Assembly: GCF_028583425.1 (NCBI RefSeq)
Contig: NC_072800.1
Coordinates: 93,279,001 to 93,343,000, forward strand
Direction: 5' to 3'
DNA from: Eublepharis macularius
Lineage: Eukaryota; Chordata; Lepidosauria; Squamata; Eublepharidae
DNA: 64,000 bases
A program made the translations under genes and the position numbers. Numbering within the stretch: position 1 is the first letter of the stretch; every line of letters starts with the position of its first letter. The notes under the pieces are model-generated. The model saw only the letters and a program-made list of their open reading frames with translations. It was not told the origin of the DNA and did not search any database. This document shows positions 52,635 through 62,867 of the stretch, in pieces.

Positions 52635-52920
52635 AATTGTTAGACAAGAGCAGCTGTACTGGATCAGACCCAACAGTCCGTGCAGTCCAGCCTTCTGTTT
52701 CCCACAATGGTCAACCAGATTGCCTTCGGGAAGCTGACAAAGAGAATAGACCACAATCTCTCTGTGTTATCATCCACAACATGTTCAGAGTTACGTTGCC
52801 TTTCAGTACGGAGGCTCCATTTAGTCCTTGTGGTTCTGTATCCACACATCTGGTCCACACATTTATGTTGCCTACTTATAAAGCCAGCTAAATGGATGGC
52901 CATCACTACCACATTGTGAC
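52635..52920 (-). repeat. CR1 3' end, minus strand
   Basis: AGCTGTACTGGATCAGACCC, CAGTCCGTGCAGTCCAGCCT and GATGGCCATCACTACCACAT are the reverse of the CR1 3' region. Confidence 0.65.
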
Positions 52921-52944
52921 GTCTACAAGACCTGGGTGAGAGCG

Positions 52945-53140
52945 CGAGAGGCAGTGTTGTGCAATGGCTAGATTCCGTGCCGTGCCACGGAAGCTCACAA
53001 GGTGTAACCTTGGGCCTGTCCCACCTTCTCAGCCTAGCCTACCTCAGAGGATAAAATGGAGGAGAGGGGAAGGATGTAAGCACTTTGGGTCCCCATTGAG
53101 GAGAAAGGCAAGGTATAAATGAAGTGAAATAAATAAAGGG
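52945..53140 (+). repeat. tRNA-derived SINE, plus strand
   Basis: GGCAGTGTTGTGCAATGGCT (degenerate head), TAACCTTGGGCCTGTCCCAC, GCCTAGCCTACCTCAGAGGA and the tail AGGTATAAATGAAGTGAAAT. Confidence 0.65.
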
Positions 53141-53209
53141 TGCTTGCTCACTGTTTACTGGAACATGAAAAGCAAGGCTTTGGCAGAGCTTACACCTGAG
53201 TCCTCAGCA

Positions 53210-53375
53210 AGAAAGTAGAGAGTCCAGTAGCACCTTTAAAACTAACCAACTTTATTGTAGCATAAGCTTTTGAGAACCACAGCTCTCTTCGTCATCTAAA
53301 GTTCGTTAGTCTTAAAGGTGCTACTGGACTCTTTACTGTTTTGCAACTACAGACTAACTGGGCTAACTCCTCTGG
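53210..53375. repeat. Palindromic interspersed repeat (family P)
   Basis: AGAGTCCAGTAGCACCTTTA and CAACTTTATTGTAGCATAAG, then the inverted AAGGTGCTACTGGACTCTTT and AACTGGGCTAACTCCTCTGG. Confidence 0.7.
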
Positions 53376-53699
53376 ATCTCAGCAAGAAAGTGGGCTGTAA
53401 AGGAAGCAAATAACATTTTTAAAATGCTCCGTTTCACAAGCAAAGGTGTGGAAACAGTGGGAAATAGCTGAGGTGCCTAAAGGGCGGTGGCCTCAGCTCA
53501 AATTTTTGGTGCTCACACCGGGCAGGAGAAAGTTAAGAGTCTTTTGCCCGACTCCATACTTGTGCTAGTGGTTACCCGGCCTGTGGACCCTTGTTCAGAC
53601 TAAGGTCTTTATAGGTACAAGCAAAACCGAACAAGTGATTTGGCTTGCAATGTGCCACTGACTTACTTTTTGTGAGATTTAATTACATTGAACCTCTGG

Positions 53700-53850
53700 C
53701 TACCAGTGCCAGGAGACAACATTGGGTAAGGCCTCGTCCTCTGTGCCTGATGGTTGGCCCTCCAGAGTAACTGTTGGGCCACTGTTGAGAAAGGATGCTG
53801 GACTCGGTGGACCGCTGGTGTGATTTGGCATCAGGTTTCTTCTGATGTTA
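53700..53850 (+). repeat. CR1 3' end fragment
   Basis: GGTTGGCCCTCCAGAGTAAC, GGATGCTGGACTCGGTGGAC and a TTTCTTCTGATG tail. Confidence 0.6.
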
Positions 53851-54288
53851 GCTTACGTTACATTAGCAGCACGTATTGCAGAGAATGGATCCCATTCCCC
53901 TAGTGGGATTCCTCTATCCATCCCTTTCCCTGGCACCAGGTAAGTCTCGGCTCAGGAGATTTCTCCTTGCAATGTATGAAAGTGACCCTGTAGTTGAATG
54001 GATCTGTGGGTTCCTTTCTGAATTCAGAAAAGTGATAGAAATAAATTCTTTGGCAGAAGGAGGAGAAAATATACGTATCTGTGGTGTAAGTAAGAGAGGG
54101 AGATACAGCTTTTTGAAGATTGTTTCTAAAATCTTGCTTTGCTTACATTTGCTTTTGGCTCATTTGCTTTGAATCTGTTGAACGGCCCAAGGGGGGAGAA
54201 ACGAGCCCTCCTAAACTTCTGTGCATTTGGTGACCAACAAGAATCTTTCTGGCTGTTAGTTTAGTGAATTTTTGCCTTTAGCTACCCT

Positions 54289-54308
54289 ATTTATCCAGCT
54301 GGATAAAT
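54289..54308. promoter_or_regulatory. Perfect 20-bp palindrome with E-box and GATA cores upstream of the cathelicidin-like gene
   Basis: The palindrome is ATTTATCCAGCTGGATAAAT. A central E-box CAGCTG is flanked on both sides by inverted GATA cores, about 280 bp before the ATG. A regulatory role in myeloid or epithelial expression is inference only. Confidence 0.35.
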
Positions 54309-54585
54309 ATTCGTTTCCAGAGGTCTTGGAGCAGGAACGTAAGGGGCTCTTTCACTCTTTCCCTCCAAGAAGCTTGTGTCTGTTCAAATGGAAACTGAAA
54401 GCTGTACATACGGGCCCAGTTCTGCGGTGTGCTCCAAGCTGGATTCAGTTTTTTTTCTTGTTTTCAGAGGATGTGGTTTTTGCCAAGTCAATAGAGCGAG
54501 TTCATCAGCTCCCCGCAGTTTTGCTTTGCTGCATGGTGAAGGAAATTCTACAGCAGAGTTTTCTAGGGGGACGGTGGAGAGGGCC

Positions 54586-54768
54586 ATGGGTCTGTTCCTA
54601 GTGGGTGCTGTCTTGGTACTTCTTGGGGCCTCCGGGTCAGTTTCTTCTCCCCCAGATGGTTCCATGAGCCCCCGTGATGCAGCCAGAATTGTGGTGGAAA
54701 CATACAACCAGGAAACAGAAACACAAGCGGTCTTCAAGCTGCTGAAATTCAGAAGCACCCATAAAACG
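54586..54768 (+). CDS. Cathelicidin-like exon 1 (signal peptide and prodomain start)
   Basis: It encodes 61 residues. A hydrophobic signal peptide covers about residues 1-18, followed by SPRDAARIVVETYNQ and VFKLLKF, matching the first cathelin helix and strand. The frame is open further upstream, but only the ATG at 54586 places the signal sequence at the N-terminus. The donor is GTAAGA. Confidence 0.65.
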
Positions 54769-57700
54769 GTAAGAGTGATGGGGCATGATCCACCAGGAGG
54801 TAGCGTGCTGATCTAGTGTAGTTTTCATCCTGCCCTTTCTCCAAGGAGCTGAGGGCACCATAAGGGGCTCTCCATCCTTCATTTTGTCCTCTCAGCAGGT
54901 CTGTGAGTTGGGTGAGGTTGAGGTAGGGTTGCCAGCTCCAAGTTGGGAATTTCCTGGAGATCTGGGGGGAGAAACCTGGAGAAAGTGGGGTTTGGGGAGG
55001 GAAAGGACCTTGGCATGGCATAATTCCATAGAGTCTACCCCTAAAGTAGCCATTTTCTCCAGGTGAACTGATCTCTGTGGCCTGGAGACCAGTTGTAATT
55101 CTGGGGGATCTCCAGCCACTACCTGGAGGCTGGCAACCCTAGGCTGAGGACCGAGCCACCCTCCCATAATTCATACAGCAAGTTTGATAACTTGAGAATT
55201 TGAACCTGGGCCTCTGGTCTCCTGGTCCCAGCACCCAAACCACTGCGAAAGCCCACAGGAATTTATTTTCCCTGGTGTTTTGCTGAGTAACGACAACAGC
55301 CAGAAGGAAGGCAGCGCAGTGATTCAACACAGCAGGCCAGGGGGAGAAAGACGGGAGCGTGAGCCATCATGAAAAACACGTCTTCCATTCCATTTCGAGT
55401 ATCTGGGGGTCACTTTCCGTCTGGGTGAGGACTAAGGGCTCAGGCAAAAGTTTCGGAAAAGGTGGATTTTCCAAAAGGACTCAGAGGTGGGGAGAGGCAA
55501 AGTTGCACAGATATTTGGGGAAGGAATTTCTGGCAGAAGCAAAGGGGTATTTGGGCAGCTTTAAAGGGTAGCGCTGAATGACAAAGGCCCCAAGAAGAGA
55601 AAGATCAGGTCATGCTTTCAGGCAGCCCTAGGGTTGCCAGCCTCCAGGTGATGGCTGGAGATCTGGGATTACAACTGATATCCAAGCTATAGAGATCGGT
55701 TCTCCTGGAGAAAACGGAGACTTTGGAGGGTGGGCCTTATAGCATTCTACCCTAATGAGGCCCCTCCCCAAACCCCACCCTCTCCAGGCTCCACCCCCCT
55801 AAATCTCCAGGAATTTCCCAACTTGGAGTTGGCGACTCTAGGCAGCCCCCATTCATTCTCCCAGTGGGTCGTGCCCTCTGGTTTGTGGATTCACCCCTTT
55901 CATGGCTGTGCAGATGAACACAGGTTAATAACTCCGGAGGTCTGGCCCGGCAGAAGGTGACCTTTGATCTCAGACAGTTTCAGGTAGGTAGCCGTGTAAA
56001 ATCTTAAAATGGGACTGATCTATATACACTTTGATCTTTAAGTCCACTAATTAGCAATGGAACTCTATGGGGTGGGGAACCAGGAATTTAAATCTAACAA
56101 AAAGCTGCTCACAGTTTTGGCAAAACAAAACAGAAAATCTTTATGGGACTGTTAAGCATACAATAGCTTTTGCTTCCATCTTTCAAAGAATGTACTGGCA
56201 TGTGCCAGAACAGGCCTGGATGAGGTCCAACTGGGGAAGAAATGGTCTTCCTCTGTTTCATCTCCATATGAGTGTGAAACCAAAAACCTCTCTCAACAAT
56301 ATGCTTGAGTGGACTCTTAAAATCCAGAGAGGAAGGTTTAAGTGTACAAGCTCTTGCAGTATAGATCCTTTTGTACCTTCTGGGGCGGGTTGTATTATTA
56401 GTGTTTCAATGGGAACAGGGTAACGGCCTGGCCCTTGGTAGCCCCTGACACTTATTTCAAGGCTGGTTCTCCAGCCAAGTCACCGAAGTGATGGCTTGGG
56501 GTGACCCTGGAAGAAGGATGCTTAATTTTGGGTTGCCAGCCTAAGCTGGCACCTAAGCTCCAGATAGCCAAGATCAGTTCCCCTGGAGAAAATGGCTCTT
56601 TTGGAGGGGGGACTCTGGCACTATACCCCACTGAGGCCCCACCCCAGGCTCCACTGGACCAAATTTCCAGGAATTTCCCAGCCCAGAGTTGGCAGCCCTA
56701 TCGCTGATGCTCTGCAGGGGCTTGGCTTGCTCCAGGCACGGACTGCCAAAGCCTTCCTGGGCCCCAGCACTGTAACCAGAATATGCAGGCTCAGGAGCAG
56801 GGCTTTTTTTCAGCGGGAACGCGGTGGAACGGAGTTCCGGCACCTCTTGAAAATGGTCACATGGCTGGTGGCCCCGCCCCCTGATCTCCAGAGAGGGGAG
56901 TTGAGATGGCCCTCCGTGCAGCAGCGCGGAGGGCCATCTCAACTCCCCTCTGTCTGGAGATCAGGGGGCGGGGCCACCAGCCATGTGACCATTTTCTCCG
57001 AGGGCAACCCACTGAGTTCCACCACCCCTTTCCCCTGAAAAAAAGCCCTGCTCAGGAGGATGTGGTGTGTTTTATACATTGCAAGAACGACAAGATCTCC
57101 TGAATGGGCCCTGAATGACAGGCAGAAATGTCGCCAGTGCAGCGGAAGAGAGCAGGAGAAAAGGACCAGCGGATTTCCTTCCTTCGCGATAAGGATTTCT
57201 CTGCAGCATTTTAGGTTAAGCTTCATTGGAAAACTGCAGCAGTTCTCAACAGGGCATATCATTCTTTTTATCAGAGCTCTCTGCAAAGTCAGAGTTCACA
57301 ACTGTAAAAGCGAGTAAACAGAAAAGTTGCTGGGGGTGGGGGAAATTAGAGAACGGGAAAATGGAAGTAAACCACAACCACCACACACTCGCCACCCTGA
57401 GCAATATGTGAATTTTTAAGAACAAGATTCGAGTCCAGTAGCACCTTAAAGACCCAACAAGATTTCCAGGGTATAAACTTTTGAGAGTCATAGTTCTTTG
57501 CTCTTATGAAGGGAATTTGAGTCTCAAAAGCTCCATCTTGGAAGGTCAGCCAGCCAGGACCTGCATGGAAGACTTTGGGGGTAGCTTTCTTAGAGCTCAT
57601 TCCCAATTCCAAGTTGGAAAATTCTTGGAGATTTTTTTTTGAGGGGGGGGGAACTTGAGGGTGGGTTTGGGGAATGGAGGGATTTCAGTATAATGTCATA

Positions 57701-60700
57701 CAGTCCACCCGCCAGGAGAACTGATCTCTGTTGTCTGGAGATGTCATTCTGGGAGATGTTCAGGGCCCACCTGGAGGTTGGCAACGCTAGGCCCCATCAT
57801 ATTTGGGGCAGCCTCTGCTGCATTTTATTCTTGCTGGGGGAGTTGGAGCCTTGCTCAGAGTCGCTGCTGCACAACATGCCCGGCTTTGCACTAGCAGAAG
57901 AACTGCTTTGCATACAATGACTAAGTGTAACTCTCGTTCTTCTCCTGATAACTGGAGAGAGTTTTTGGACCCAATTCCTTGTGCTTTATCCTGCAACTCC
58001 ACTCAGCTCCATTTCCCACTGGATGAAGGTTTTGCACTTAGTTGAATGGAGTGGTAGGATCCAACAAAGGCGTCCTTAAATGGCCCTGCTCTCGTTGATT
58101 CTTATGAAAACAACTCCCACCCACTATTTTTTAAACATTTGATTTCCTAGTAAATGCTCAAAGACTTAATGATGGTTAGTGAGACAAATTACAGAAGAGG
58201 ACTAAATCAAGTTCGAATAGCCTTATGCTTCTGCTCCCAGATTTATCATAATAAATTGAATGTCCGGTCTCTAGATATTCCAGATTTATACACATATAAT
58301 ATTAAATCATATGCAGTCCATGTTATCCGTCTGAATAATTGCTAGACTTTTAAAAGCTAGTCTAATTATTTGAGATACCGAATTCCCTTTCCAATATTTT
58401 TCAAATACCATTTTCACTGCCTGAGGCATACACAGTAGGTAGAGGCTCATCCATATGCAATGATGAGAATGTTTTCCTCAAAATGTAAGGCATCATAAAT
58501 GGTCGGATATGAATTGCCTGTGCAAAATCTTTCAGTGTTGATTGCCCAGACCAGCTGCATGCTGCTGCCCTTCTCTCTCCCTTACAATCTCTCCTCAAAA
58601 GCCACCTTCTCTGCGAAACCTCAATAAAGGAAGTAAATAACAACCCACCAGGCACATTTTCCTTTTCCTGCAAAGAGCTCAGGATGCGATGCATGTTTTC
58701 CCCTTCCCCTTTTGATCCTCACAACAGCCCTGAGAAGTAGGTTAGACTGAGACTGGCCTGATGGCAGAGTGGGAATTTGGACCTGCATTCCCTAAATCCG
58801 AGGCTGACTGTATTTGACTCTGGAACGCTCATAACTTGGAAACCTAGTTGGTCTTTAAGGTGCTTCTGAACCTGAATCTTGGATATGACTTTGTGCTGGA
58901 GCAATGATTTATTCATTCATTCATTCATTCATTCATTCATTCATTCATTTATTTATTTATTTATTTATTTATTTGTTTATTTATATTCCGCCCTACCCAC
59001 ACCAGCAGGCTCAGGGCGGATTACAACCATATACAATTAAAACACATTAAATAACTGATACCAATTAAAACCATAAAACAGTCAGAGTTACACAGTTAAA
59101 TGATGTAGGAATCGCCCCAAACTCTATGGTTTAACCTCACACTCCATCCCCAAATCTCCAGGAATTTCCCAAACTGGAGCTGGCAACCCTCACGGGACTC
59201 CCCAGCATGATGCAGAAAAAGATAACTCTGTAGATCAGCCCAAATTGGGGGGGGGGATCCTTTAAAACAGCCTCATGAAGACTGAGCCAACTCCAGAAGG
59301 GACAGAATGTCGAAAACAGAAAAGGGGAGTTTTGGCTTCACGCAAAGATATCATGAAGTCTTATTTCACTTTATTGGAGACCAAAACAAGAGGTTACAAG
59401 TATAAGTAGAGACCAGGTACTACTTACAGATTACCAGACGTAGAGGATGCTGCTAACTGCAGTCACCAATTAAACCTGCTAGGCTAGGCCAGAAAGTGTA
59501 CCTTTAAGGTACAGTAACACCATTTGCAGAACTGTTCCATACAAGGGAGGGGAATTGAATGAGCTCTCTTGGGAATGCTTAAAGTTGAGGGTTGAAAAAC
59601 ACCCCCTCCTAGGGTTGCCAACTCCAGACTGGAAAATTCCAGGAGATTTGGGGGTCTAACCTGGGACGAGTGGGGTTTGGAGAGGAGAGCAGGTGGACCT
59701 TAGGAGGATATGAGTCCACAGTCTACCCTCCAAAGCAGTCACTTTCTCCACAGGAACTGTAGTATAGAGACCATTTGTAATTCGGGATGTTCTCCAGGCA
59801 CCACCTGGAGGCTGGCAACCCTACTCTCACGATTCCTTGCAGCCTCCATTTCACAATGCTCTTCTTTTTGTCAAAGATGTTTGACTGGGGCGTTCACTTC
59901 AGCATGAACTTCACCATCAAAGAGACCAGCTGTCAGAAAACGATGACCAGTTACAAGCTTGGAGAGTGTAGATACAAACCTAATGGGGTAAGTGGGGCAT
60001 TGGGGTGCTCAGCCTCCAGGCAGCCTGGCTCCCTTTTCCAAAAACAGAACTGGAGGCAGACTGTACAGTAAAAGCCCCCAAATAAGCCAGGGGTGAAAGG
60101 GATATGAAACATGAGTAGTCGCATGTGTGACATTTCTATGCCAAAAAAACAAGTAAGCCAATGGCTGTTCACAGCAGCTCTGATCGATGGTCTGGTATAG
60201 TTTGAAACGGAGCACAGAAGCATAAGAGATTATCTCACTTGCATTTCATGGCCTTTTAGCCCCATATTTCGTATGTATGTGGCCATGCATCTGATAAAAC
60301 GTGAAGTTGCTTTAGGGCTGATTCAGACAACAAAAATCTTTGTGACCATCACGAAGACTTTGGAGCGCACATGCACTGTGCATCCCAGACATGGGCGGGC
60401 CCAATGCTGACCTGAGCTGTGGCATGTGTGGAGAAAGGACTTCAGCCTGCTGGCACCTCCCTGACCTTCATGCCACTCAATAGGCCGGGGGGGGGGTGGA
60501 ATAAGGCAAAAACCAGTAAATGGTAAAATCATGGAGTTTCTGCCAATTCCTAGAGCAGATCTAGAGGAGTTAGCCATGTTAGTCTGTAGCTGCAAAATAG
60601 TAGAGTCCAGTAGCACCTTTAAGATTGACCAGCTTTATCGTGGCATAAACTTTTGAGAATCACAGCTCTCTTTGTCAGATGCAGGTACCCTCCATGCATC

Positions 60701-62217
60701 TGACGAAGAGGGCTGTGGTTCTCGAGAGAGGGGAGAGAGTTTCCCGTTTTGTCTGCTCCACGTGGAGGTATTTTGTGCACATGAGGCAGCTGAAATGGGA
60801 AAACTGTCCCCTCCTCACTGTTTTTGCACGGGGGTTGGCTTCATGGAGAACTCGTGAAGGAAGTAATGTTTAGTGTGACCCTTACTGGCCGTGGCTTTCT
60901 AGTGTCTCAGGTGGAAATCTTCTGTATCACCTCCTACCTGCGCCTTGTAATAGGAGACACTGGAGACTGAATGCAAAGCAGATACTCTGTCTGCTGCTGA
61001 GCCATGCAGTATCCTACAATAATCCTCTAAAAAGGCTGTTAAAGTCACAGAAGTAGGTCAGGCTGACAGCATTCTGGACAGCTGGCAACCGTAAGAGGCC
61101 TAGCAGGATCTTGTGTGCAAAGAGACGGGGAAAGAAGAGAGCATGCTTCGATGGACTGGGCTTAATTTTCTGATATCTGTTCCCAGGAAGTAAAGGAGTG
61201 TTCATCCGAGGTTTCCTTCCTTAACTTCATGCAAGACACACCCTTGTCCTCTGTCCAATGCTCTCCCTTGCAGGTGAGTCAGTACCTGGTAAACTAAGAG
61301 GGTTGGCTCTAAGTGGTTGGTGTATTGGTTAAGAGCGTGCGACTCGAATGTGGAGAGCCGGGTTTGATGCCCCACTCCTCCGCTTGAAGCCAGCTGGGTG
61401 ACCTTGGGTCAGTCACTTAAGAGCGGCAGGACTCGAATCTGGAGAGCCGGGTTTGATTCCCCACTCCTCCACTTGAAGCCAGCTGGGTGACCTTGGATCA
61501 GTCACAGCTCTCTCAGAGCTCTCTCAGCCCCACCCACCTCACAGGGTGATTGTTGTCATGGAGATAATAATGACATACTTTGTAAACCGCTCTGAGTGGG
61601 CCTTAAGTTGTCCTCAAGGGAAGTATATAAATCAAATGTTGTTGTTGTTGTTACCCTGAACACAGTGATATTCTGGGTTTACTGAGCTGAAGATGTTTTG
61701 GGTCCTTCTTTTCTGAGTCTGGTACCCTGCCAATGCCCCTGTGCCTGTAAGAACGATACCTGTTGAATTTCTGTCTTGGCACCCAAATTTCCTGCCTTTA
61801 CTAAACCACCACTCCCCTAAGTATGGGCCATTGGAAAAACATTTTGGAACCACGGCTCCAACCCTACAGTGAATTTTTATTTTCCAGCCTTGGTTCTCCG
61901 TTTCGTAAAATTGGAACATTAACCTATGTCACGTGGCTGAACGAGGGGGTAGAATTAGGGATACCAACTCCAGGTTGGGAGATTCCTGGAGATTTGGGTG
62001 TGGAGCTCAGAATGCCATAGAGGCCACCCTCCATAGCAGCCATTTTCTCCAGGGCAACTGATCTCTGTATGCTGGAAGTTGGCAACCCCCCTAGTTACAA
62101 TGCTGAGGTGGGGGGGGGGCTGTGTTCAAGCTGCATGTGGAAGGCCGTGGCAAATCACACTTCAAGAAATTTTCAGGAAACACTACAAATTTAAAACCCA
62201 CCCTGCAAGCAAAGAAG
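54586..62217 (+). CDS. Cathelicidin-like (cathelin-domain) host-defence precursor gene, 3' end unresolved
   Basis: Candidate exons 54586-54768, 59877-59987, 61187-61273 and, tentatively, 62131-62217; all are phase 0. The product has a signal peptide (MGLFLVGAVLVLLGASGS) and the cystatin-like segment RDAARIVVETYNQETETQAV. Next comes FTIKETSC, the hallmark NFTIKET-type cathelin strand. Four cysteines follow, spaced C-x11-C-x10-C-x19-C across exons 2-3, as in cathelin prodomains. Exon sizes (183, 111, 87 nt) resemble the signal/cathelin exons of cathelicidins. Sauropsid cathelicidins are known to sit beside KLHL18, which supports the call. Known members release a cationic antimicrobial peptide from the last exon. 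Here exon 4 is Lys-rich but ends at a strong donor rather than a stop, so the mature peptide is not established. Another cystatin-fold secreted protein remains possible. Confidence 0.6.
54820..55255 (-). repeat. tRNA-derived SINE interrupted by a MITE
   Basis: The left part has CTGCCCTTTCTCCAAGGAGC and the right part (after 55149) has AGAATTTGAACCTGGGCCTC and CAAACCACTGC. The MITE at 54924-55141 splits it. Confidence 0.6.
54924..55141 (+). mobile_element. hAT-like MITE family T, copy A
   Basis: Termini TAGGGTTGCCAGCTCC and GGCTGGCAACCCTA. TSD GGTTGAGG (54916-54923) versus GGCTGAGG (55142-55149). The interior reads GGAAAGGACCTTGGCATGGC and CATTTTCTCCAGGTGAACTG. Confidence 0.82.
55629..55840 (-). 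mobile_element. hAT-like MITE family T, copy B
   Basis: Termini TAGGGTTGCCAGCC and GTTGGCGACTCTA. Perfect 8-bp TSD GGCAGCCC at 55621-55628 and 55841-55848, which fixes the ends of the family. Confidence 0.88.
55850..56528. other. Cathelicidin-like intron 1 stretch with nothing recognised
   Basis: No exon or repeat recognised; 57060-57420, 57790-58700 and 59190-59605 of the same intron are also unassigned. Confidence 0.35.
56529..56700 (-). mobile_element. MITE family T, copy C (short)
   Basis: GGGTTGCCAGCCTAAG to GAGTTGGCAGCCCTA with AGATCAGTTCCCCTGGAGAA inside. About 40 bp of the interior is missing; no TSD is visible. Confidence 0.7.
56798..57050 (-). mobile_element. hAT-type MITE copy 3 (family H), TSD CTCAGGAG
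   Basis: Reverse orientation relative to copy 1. Perfect TSD CTCAGGAG at 56790-56797 and 57051-57058; TIRs CAGGGCTTTTTTTC / GAAAAAAAGCCCTG. Confidence 0.9.
57425..57535. repeat. Divergent relative of palindromic family P
   Basis: GAGTCCAGTAGCACCTTAAA, ACAAGATTTCCAGGGTATAA and the inverted GAGTCTCAAAAGCT. Similar diverged text is at 10175-10445 and 10870-10980. Confidence 0.5.
57598..57789 (+). mobile_element. MITE family T, copy D (degraded)
   Basis: CCAATTCCAAGTTGGAAAAT to GGAGGTTGGCAACGCTA, with GAACTGATCTCTGTTGTCTG inside. Confidence 0.65.
58900..59130 (-). repeat. (ATTC)n(ATTT)n microsatellite and L2 3' tail
   Basis: Tetranucleotide repeats at about 58909-58983 lead into TATATTCCGCCCTACCCACA and CAGCAGGCTCAGGGCGGATT, the reversed L2 3' end. 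A short family T remnant follows at 59145-59190. Confidence 0.75.
59610..59823 (+). mobile_element. MITE family T, copy E
   Basis: TAGGGTTGCCAACTCC to GGAGGCTGGCAACCCTA. It ends about 50 bp before cathelicidin-like exon 2, so it sits at the branch-point region of that intron. Confidence 0.8.
59877..59987 (+). CDS. Cathelicidin-like exon 2
   Basis: This exon of 37 codons contains HFSMNFTIKETSC and LGECRYKPNG, with the first two prodomain cysteines and a potential N-glycosylation site (NFT). The acceptor TTTTTGTCAAAG keeps phase 0. A second upstream CAG at 59840-59842 would break phase with exon 1. The donor is GTAAGT. Confidence 0.65.
60560..60722. repeat. Palindromic interspersed repeat (family P)
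   Basis: AGAGGAGTTAGCCATGTTAG, AGAGTCCAGTAGCACCTTTA and TGCATCTGACGAAGAGGGCT; the right arm is truncated at 60722. Confidence 0.65.
60893..61015 (-). repeat. tRNA-Ala-like SINE, minus strand
   Basis: GGAGACACTGGAGACTGAAT, GCAAAGCAGATACTCTG and TGCTGAGCCATGC are the reverse of a tRNA-like head with TGGCTCAGCAGCAGAC. Confidence 0.6.
61187..61273 (+). CDS. Cathelicidin-like exon 3
   Basis: This exon of 29 codons, EVKECSSEVSFLNF through SSVQCSPLQ, carries the third and fourth prodomain cysteines. It is five codons longer than the usual 24-codon mammalian exon 3. The acceptor is TGTTCCCAG and the donor GTGAGT. Confidence 0.65.
61300..61655 (+). repeat. tRNA-derived SINE with tandemly duplicated head
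   Basis: AAGAGCGTGCGACTCGAATG and AAGAGCGGCAGGACTCGAAT both precede GGAGAGCCGGGTTTGAT and AGCCAGCTGGGTGACCTTGG, an ~85-90 bp head duplication. The body and a (GTT)n tail follow. It starts only 26 bp past the exon 3 donor of the cathelicidin-like gene. Confidence 0.82.
61956..62093 (+). mobile_element. MITE family T, copy F (deleted)
   Basis: TAGGGATACCAACTCC to GTTGGCAACCCCCCTA; flanks GGTAGAAT / GTTACAAT match at 6 of 8. It lies about 40 bp before tentative exon 4. Confidence 0.65.
62131..62217 (+). CDS. Tentative cathelicidin-like exon 4, lysine-rich
   Basis: This exon of 29 codons contains HVEGRGKSHFKKF and LKPTLQAKK, with an estimated net charge of about +6 at neutral pH. It is phase 0 and followed by a consensus donor, AAG|GTGAGT. 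The acceptor (TTCAAG) follows a G-run and lacks a pyrimidine tract, so it is weak. If real, a further exon is needed; reading through the donor gives sequence with no family resemblance. Confidence 0.35.
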
Positions 62218-62867
62218 GTGAGTAGCTCCTTTCTCCTTGCGGCGATGTTTTTCGGTTTGCATGGAGTTTTGTATGCAAAGGAACCTTCAAAGCCGGAATC
62301 CGCCGCCTTCAGTCTAAAGTGGTGTGGTCCATTCTTACAATTTCATTCTACTGAATCCGTGAATCAGGTCTTGGACTCTTCATGGCCTGGACTACAATTA
62401 AATGCCTCATTTGGTAGCCTTGATATGGCATTTGGAAGCCTGAATATAGAGCTACTGCAGGCTACGCATCTGTTTATGTGCTCTTTACTTGCGTGCGCCT
62501 GTGGTTAAACAGAGCTTGGGGATGAGGTTAATTTTGAAGATGGGGGAGAAATATTCTAGATTTGAATTCAGGAATCTAGAAGCAACCTTGAAATAGACTT
62601 GGGTGGGGGAGATTTATGTCTCTGTCCGGGAGATGGCACTGTGAGTCATACATCCTGTCCTGGCCAAGAAACTGCTGAGATTTGGTGTGGACAATACAGG
62701 CCTGAAATGCAGGAATTAAGCAGAGGCGAGAGTACCTCTGAGCATGTGCAGAGTGCACTTCCCTGCCCATTGGGTCCACCCATGCCACAAAACAAGACGA
62801 CAACTTTGGGATTTTAATGTTCCTCTGCACTAAAAGAAAAACCTCCAGGCAAACAGAAAAGTAGCAC

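Noticed and set aside
53876..54172. A 98-codon open frame as an upstream exon of the cathelicidin-like gene
   Set aside because: It has no family resemblance and no splice continuity to 54586, and the signal peptide begins later.
62218..62508. Read-through of cathelicidin-like exon 4 as the mature peptide C-terminus
   Set aside because: The continuation after the GTGAGT donor is hydrophobic, of mixed composition and without family resemblance; it looks intronic.
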